Part shown: piece by piece, positions 61,355 through 64,000 of the stretch
How the letters are laid out: every line of letters begins with the position of its first letter
How positions within the stretch are numbered: position 1 is the first letter of the stretch
Assembly: GCF_026385485.1 (NCBI RefSeq)
Contig: NZ_JANIDX010000003.1
Location: 1-64,000 of the forward strand
Direction of reading: 5' to 3'
DNA length: 64,000 nt
From: Bombella pollinis
GTDB taxonomy: Bacteria; Pseudomonadota; Alphaproteobacteria; Acetobacterales; Acetobacteraceae
Program-made: the position numbers and the translations under genes
Notes under the pieces: generated by a model
Told to the model about the DNA's origin: nothing
Databases searched by the model: none
Seen by the model: the letters and a program-made list of their open reading frames with translations, nothing else

Positions 61355-62782
61355 ATGAAGTCGATCAATGCCGTCCGTTTTGGTGGTCAGGAGGTTTTGC
61401 CTCTGATTGAAGGGGGCAAGGGTGTTTCTGTCTCCAATGGTATTTCTGCCGGTTACTGGGCTGCGGCGGGAGGAGTCGGGACGATTTCTGCCGTTAATGC
61501 TGATAGTTATGATGAGCAGGGGCGTCCCGTTCCGCAGCTTTACCATGGCAAGACGCGCCGCGAACGGCAGGGCGAGTTGGTGCGCTATGCTATTGAGGGC
61601 GGCATTGCTCAAGCAAAGATAGCGCACGATATCTCTGGCGGTCGTGGTCGTATCCATGCCAATTTCTTGTGGGAGATGGGCGCGGCAGAGGATGTTATTA
61701 CGGGGATTTTGGAGGGGGCACCGGGGCTGATTCATGGTCTGACATGCGGTGCGGGGATGCCCTATCGCCTCTCGGAGATTGCTGCGCGTTTTGGGGTGCC
61801 TTATTACCCGATTGTATCTTCCGGTCGGGCATTTAGTGCACTTTGGAAACGCTCTTATGTCCGTTCAGCGGAGCTGCTCGGTGGGGTTGTGTACGAGGAC
61901 CCATGGCGGGCTGGGGGGCATAATGGCCTCTCCAATACTGAGAACCCTCTCGCCCCGGAGGAGCCTTATCATCGTGTGGTTGCTCTACGGAAGGTCTTGA
62001 ATGGCTTTGGCCTACAGCATGTGCCCATTATCATGGCAGGTGGTGTGTGGCATCTGGAAGAGTGGAATGATTGGCTTGATAACCCAGAGATTGGCCTGAT
62101 CGCCTTCCAGTTTGGGACGCGCCCACTTTTAACAAAAGAAAGCCCCATCCCAGAGGCATGGAAGCAGCTGCTCCTTACGCTAAAGGAGGGGGATGTTTAC
62201 CTAAATCGCTTCTCGCCAACGGGTTTTTATTCTTCTGCGGTGCAGAACAGCTTTTTGCGTGGTTTGCGGGAACGGTCTGAGCGTCAGGTTGCATTTAAGA
62301 GCGCAGCAGAAGGCGTGTTTGATACGCCTGTTTGTTTAGGTGGGCGGGGCCGTGAGGTTTTTGTCCAAGCTGAGGATGTAGAGCGCATCGCACGATGGAA
62401 AGAGGCGGGTTATACCCAGCCGATGCGTACACCTGATGATACGGTGGTGTTTGAGACTTTAGAGACAGCGCGGCAGGTTTTGGCTGACCAAGCGGCCTGT
62501 ATGGGGTGCCTCTCGCAATGTCGCTTCTCAAATTGGAGCCAGAAAGGCCCCGCCTTTAATACGGGGCAGCGGGCGGATCCGCGTTCTTTCTGCATCCAAA
62601 AGACCTTGCAGGAGATTTCTCATATTCAGGATGTGCCTTTGGAAGAACAACGGCAGATTGTGGATCATAATCTCGTTTTTGGTGGGACGAATGCGTGGCG
62701 TTTTGCGACAGACCCATTCTATGCCAATGGGCATATCCCGACAGTGAAGGAGCTGGTCGAGCGGATTATGACAGGCCGGTAA
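61355..62782 (+). CDS. Nitronate monooxygenase family flavoprotein, long form
   Basis: A 475-residue FMN TIM-barrel oxidoreductase. The core has GGKGVSVSNGISAGYWAAAGGVG, HGLTCGAGMPYRL, DPWRAGGHNGLSN and IIMAGGVWHLEE with FQFGTRPLL, as in 2-nitropropane dioxygenase relatives. It is longer than typical members (about 320-380 residues), with a C-terminal region holding a Cys cluster (ACMGCLSQC) and a further Cys in RSFCIQK. The substrate is unknown. Confidence 0.8.
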   Translation: MKSINAVRFGGQEVLPLIEGGKGVSVSNGISAGYWAAAGGVGTISAVNADSYDEQGRPVPQLYHGKTRRERQGELVRYAIEGGIAQAKIAHDISGGRGRIHANFLWEMGAAEDVITGILEGAPGLIHGLTCGAGMPYRLSEIAARFGVPYYPIVSSGRAFSALWKRSYVRSAELLGGVVYEDPWRAGGHNGLSNTENPLAPEEPYHRVVALRKVLNGFGLQHVPIIMAGGVWHLEEWNDWLDNPEIGLIAFQFGTRPLLTKESPIPEAWKQLLLTLKEGDVYLNRFSPTGFYSSAVQNSFLRGLRERSERQVAFKSAAEGVFDTPVCLGGRGREVFVQAEDVERIARWKEAGYTQPMRTPDDTVVFETLETARQVLADQAACMGCLSQCRFSNWSQKGPAFNTGQRADPRSFCIQKTLQEISHIQDVPLEEQRQIVDHNLVFGGTNAWRFATDPFYANGHIPTVKELVERIMTGR

Positions 62783-62811
62783 AAGCCCGTCATATCCTTT
62801 GAGGCCGCCTC

Positions 62812-63468
62812 TTAGGGGAAGAGACGTTGGGTTGTCCAGTCTTTCCCATCTGGGCTGCGGGTAAAGAGAACGCGGTCATGTAAGCGGAAGGGTTTATCCA
62901 TCCAGAACTCAATAGTGGAGGGACGGACGCGATAGCCATTCCAATAAGGGGGGCGGGGGATGCTTCCAATAGCGAAACGGGCGGCCTCTTTTGTCACCAC
63001 CTGCCAGAGGGCTTTACGGCTCTCAATAGGGCGGGATTGCTGGCTAGCCCATGCGCCAATGCGGCTTGCACGCGGGCGGGATTGGAAATAGACGTCCGCC
63101 TCTGCTGCTGGTAAGAGCGAGACCGTCCCTCGGATGCGCACTTGCCGCCGCAGGGACTTCCAGTGGAAAAGTAGAGCGGCCTGCATATTATGGTCTAACT
63201 CGCGCCCTTTGGCGGATTCGCTATTGGTGTAAAAGACGAAGCCTTCATCATCAAAGCCTTTGAGCAACACCATACGCGCATCGGGCAGGCCGGTGGCATC
63301 AACCGTGGCGAGGGCCATGGCGTTAGGGTCGTTAGGTTCTTTTGCCTCGGCTAAGTTCATCCAATCCTGAAAGAGAAGGAAGGGATTTTCACCGCTGATA
63401 GTGTGATTATCCTCTTCAAAAGCGGTCTCAATTTCATGATGAGGGGGGATGCGTGGGGCGTCCGTCAT
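62812..63468 (-). CDS. pdxH: Pyridoxamine 5-phosphate oxidase
   Basis: A 218-residue FMN enzyme making pyridoxal 5-phosphate. The ATG at 63468 has AAGGA 7 bases upstream. Typical motifs are NAMALATVDATGLPDARMVLLKG, FYTNSESAKGRELDHN and the C-terminal FWMDKPFRLHDRVLFTRS with WTTQRLFP ending. It converges on the preceding flavoprotein gene. Its product is the cofactor of the decarboxylase at 39153-40295. Confidence 0.95.
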   Translation of the reverse strand: MTDAPRIPPHHEIETAFEEDNHTISGENPFLLFQDWMNLAEAKEPNDPNAMALATVDATGLPDARMVLLKGFDDEGFVFYTNSESAKGRELDHNMQAALLFHWKSLRRQVRIRGTVSLLPAAEADVYFQSRPRASRIGAWASQQSRPIESRKALWQVVTKEAARFAIGSIPRPPYWNGYRVRPSTIEFWMDKPFRLHDRVLFTRSPDGKDWTTQRLFP

Positions 63469-63555
63469 GGGGGTATCCTTGGCATAGTGATAAGGGGGTG
63501 AGATAATCATGAAAGCGCGACGCTTGGATGTCCAGCTTTATGGAGGGTGTGTGTG

Positions 63556-64000
63556 ATGGAGAGTTTTCGGTTTATTTTCATGCTCACAAAGGATGACCGC
63601 ACGGTAGAGCATGCTCTCACTGTGGTGGAGACGGCGTTGCGCCTGGGGATAAAAGACATCGGCTTTAAAGATATTGGTTTACCTATCCCCGCCTTGCAGC
63701 GTTTGGCTGAGGTTATTCGCTCTGCTGGGGCGCGTGTGTATTTGGAGGTTGTCTCGCCTGATCGTCAGCGAGAATTGGACTCGGTGAAGGCGGGGTTAGC
63801 GTTAGGGGTGGATTGTCTGATGGGCGGGACGCATGTGCCTGATGTTCTGCCCCTGCTAGAGGGGCATAATGTCGCCTATTATCCCTTTGCGGGGCATGTG
63901 GTGGGGCATCCTAGCGTGTTGAAAGGCACACCGGAGGAGATTGCCCGTAATGCGGCTGAATGGGCGGCTCATTCCGCTGTGGCAGGGCTGGACCTGCTCG
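63556..64000 (+). CDS. TIM-barrel-like protein, truncated by window edge
   Basis: The first 148 residues are visible. The ATG at 63556 follows GGAGGG by 8 bases. Alternating strand and helix segments (FRFIFMLTKDD, IKDIGFKDIGL, RVYLEVVS, VDCLMGGTHV, VAYYPFAGHVVG) suggest a HisA/HisF-like or aldolase-like barrel. I do not recognise a specific family. Divergent from pdxH. Confidence 0.55.
   Translation, partial: MESFRFIFMLTKDDRTVEHALTVVETALRLGIKDIGFKDIGLPIPALQRLAEVIRSAGARVYLEVVSPDRQRELDSVKAGLALGVDCLMGGTHVPDVLPLLEGHNVAYYPFAGHVVGHPSVLKGTPEEIARNAAEWAAHSAVAGLDLL

Noticed and set aside
1..64000. tRNA, rRNA, CRISPR arrays, insertion sequences and prophage attachment repeats
   Set aside because: I looked for cloverleaf-like segments, regularly spaced repeats, transposase motifs and flanking duplications near 15.6-17 kb and saw none that I could support.

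Overview
The window looks like a chromosomal segment of an acetic acid bacterium (Acetobacteraceae, Alphaproteobacteria; a Bombella/Saccharibacter-type genome would fit). This is inferred from the proteins: an alphaproteobacterial ornithine decarboxylase, a PyrB/PyrC-prime pair, a DUF1491 protein, a YlxR protein after NusA, a 900-residue TopA, and moderate GC with many GTG and TTG starts. No species can be named from sequence alone. The + strand is visibly richer in G and T than in C and A almost throughout, so it is probably the leading strand. Genes on the - strand consequently use many C-ending codons and encode proteins rich in Pro, His, Thr and Asn.

Region 1 to about 15.65 kb is a prophage cut by the left window edge. 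The structural module runs on the - strand in packaging-to-baseplate order: small and large terminase, portal (DUF1073), DUF2213 protease/scaffold candidate, structural cement protein, DUF2184 major capsid, DUF4054 connector, gp10-like and neck proteins, DUF3383 sheath-like protein, tube, tail assembly chaperone with a predicted -1 frameshift extension, a short tape measure, a Dit-like protein, a baseplate plug and a truncated baseplate gene. This set indicates a contractile-tailed phage. Two small membrane proteins sit on the opposite strand in gaps of the module. A divergent CI/LexA-type (S24) repressor has three operator-like repeats and what appears to be a leaderless promoter. No integrase, replication or lysis gene is visible here.

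Region 15.65-24.8 kb holds dinB (Pol IV), an aldo/keto reductase, parE, small exported or lipoproteins, an OmpA-type barrel protein, a DUF1491 protein and an S41 protease. Region 24.9-33.1 kb (- strand) holds gltX-pyrB-pyrC'-plsY-dprA, joined by four ATGA overlaps, followed by topA. The dihydroorotase-like protein lacks the zinc HxH motif. comEC lies divergent to gltX, so two DNA-uptake genes flank this operon.

Region 35.4-49.2 kb is a mix: a GT8-like protein with altered metal ligands, nth, an ABC exporter, ornithine decarboxylase with a possible regulatory leader, an LpxO-type hydroxylase, a YihY/BrkB membrane protein, an RlpA-like protein, aroQ-accB-accC, a fused CcmA-CcmB haem exporter, and an amino-acid ABC importer whose binding protein and permease are fused.

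Region 49.2-51.4 kb (- strand) is an unrecognised translationally coupled pair: a membrane-anchored ClpB-D2-like AAA+ protein with a degenerate Walker B, and a membrane-anchored protein of unknown family. It is the best candidate here for an undescribed system. Region 51.5-61.3 kb is the translation operon rimP-nusA-ylxR-infB-rbfA-truB-rpsO-pnp, with a terminator-like hairpin in its leader. The window ends with a nitronate monooxygenase-type flavoprotein, pdxH and a truncated TIM-barrel-like gene. I saw no rRNA, tRNA, CRISPR array or insertion sequence.
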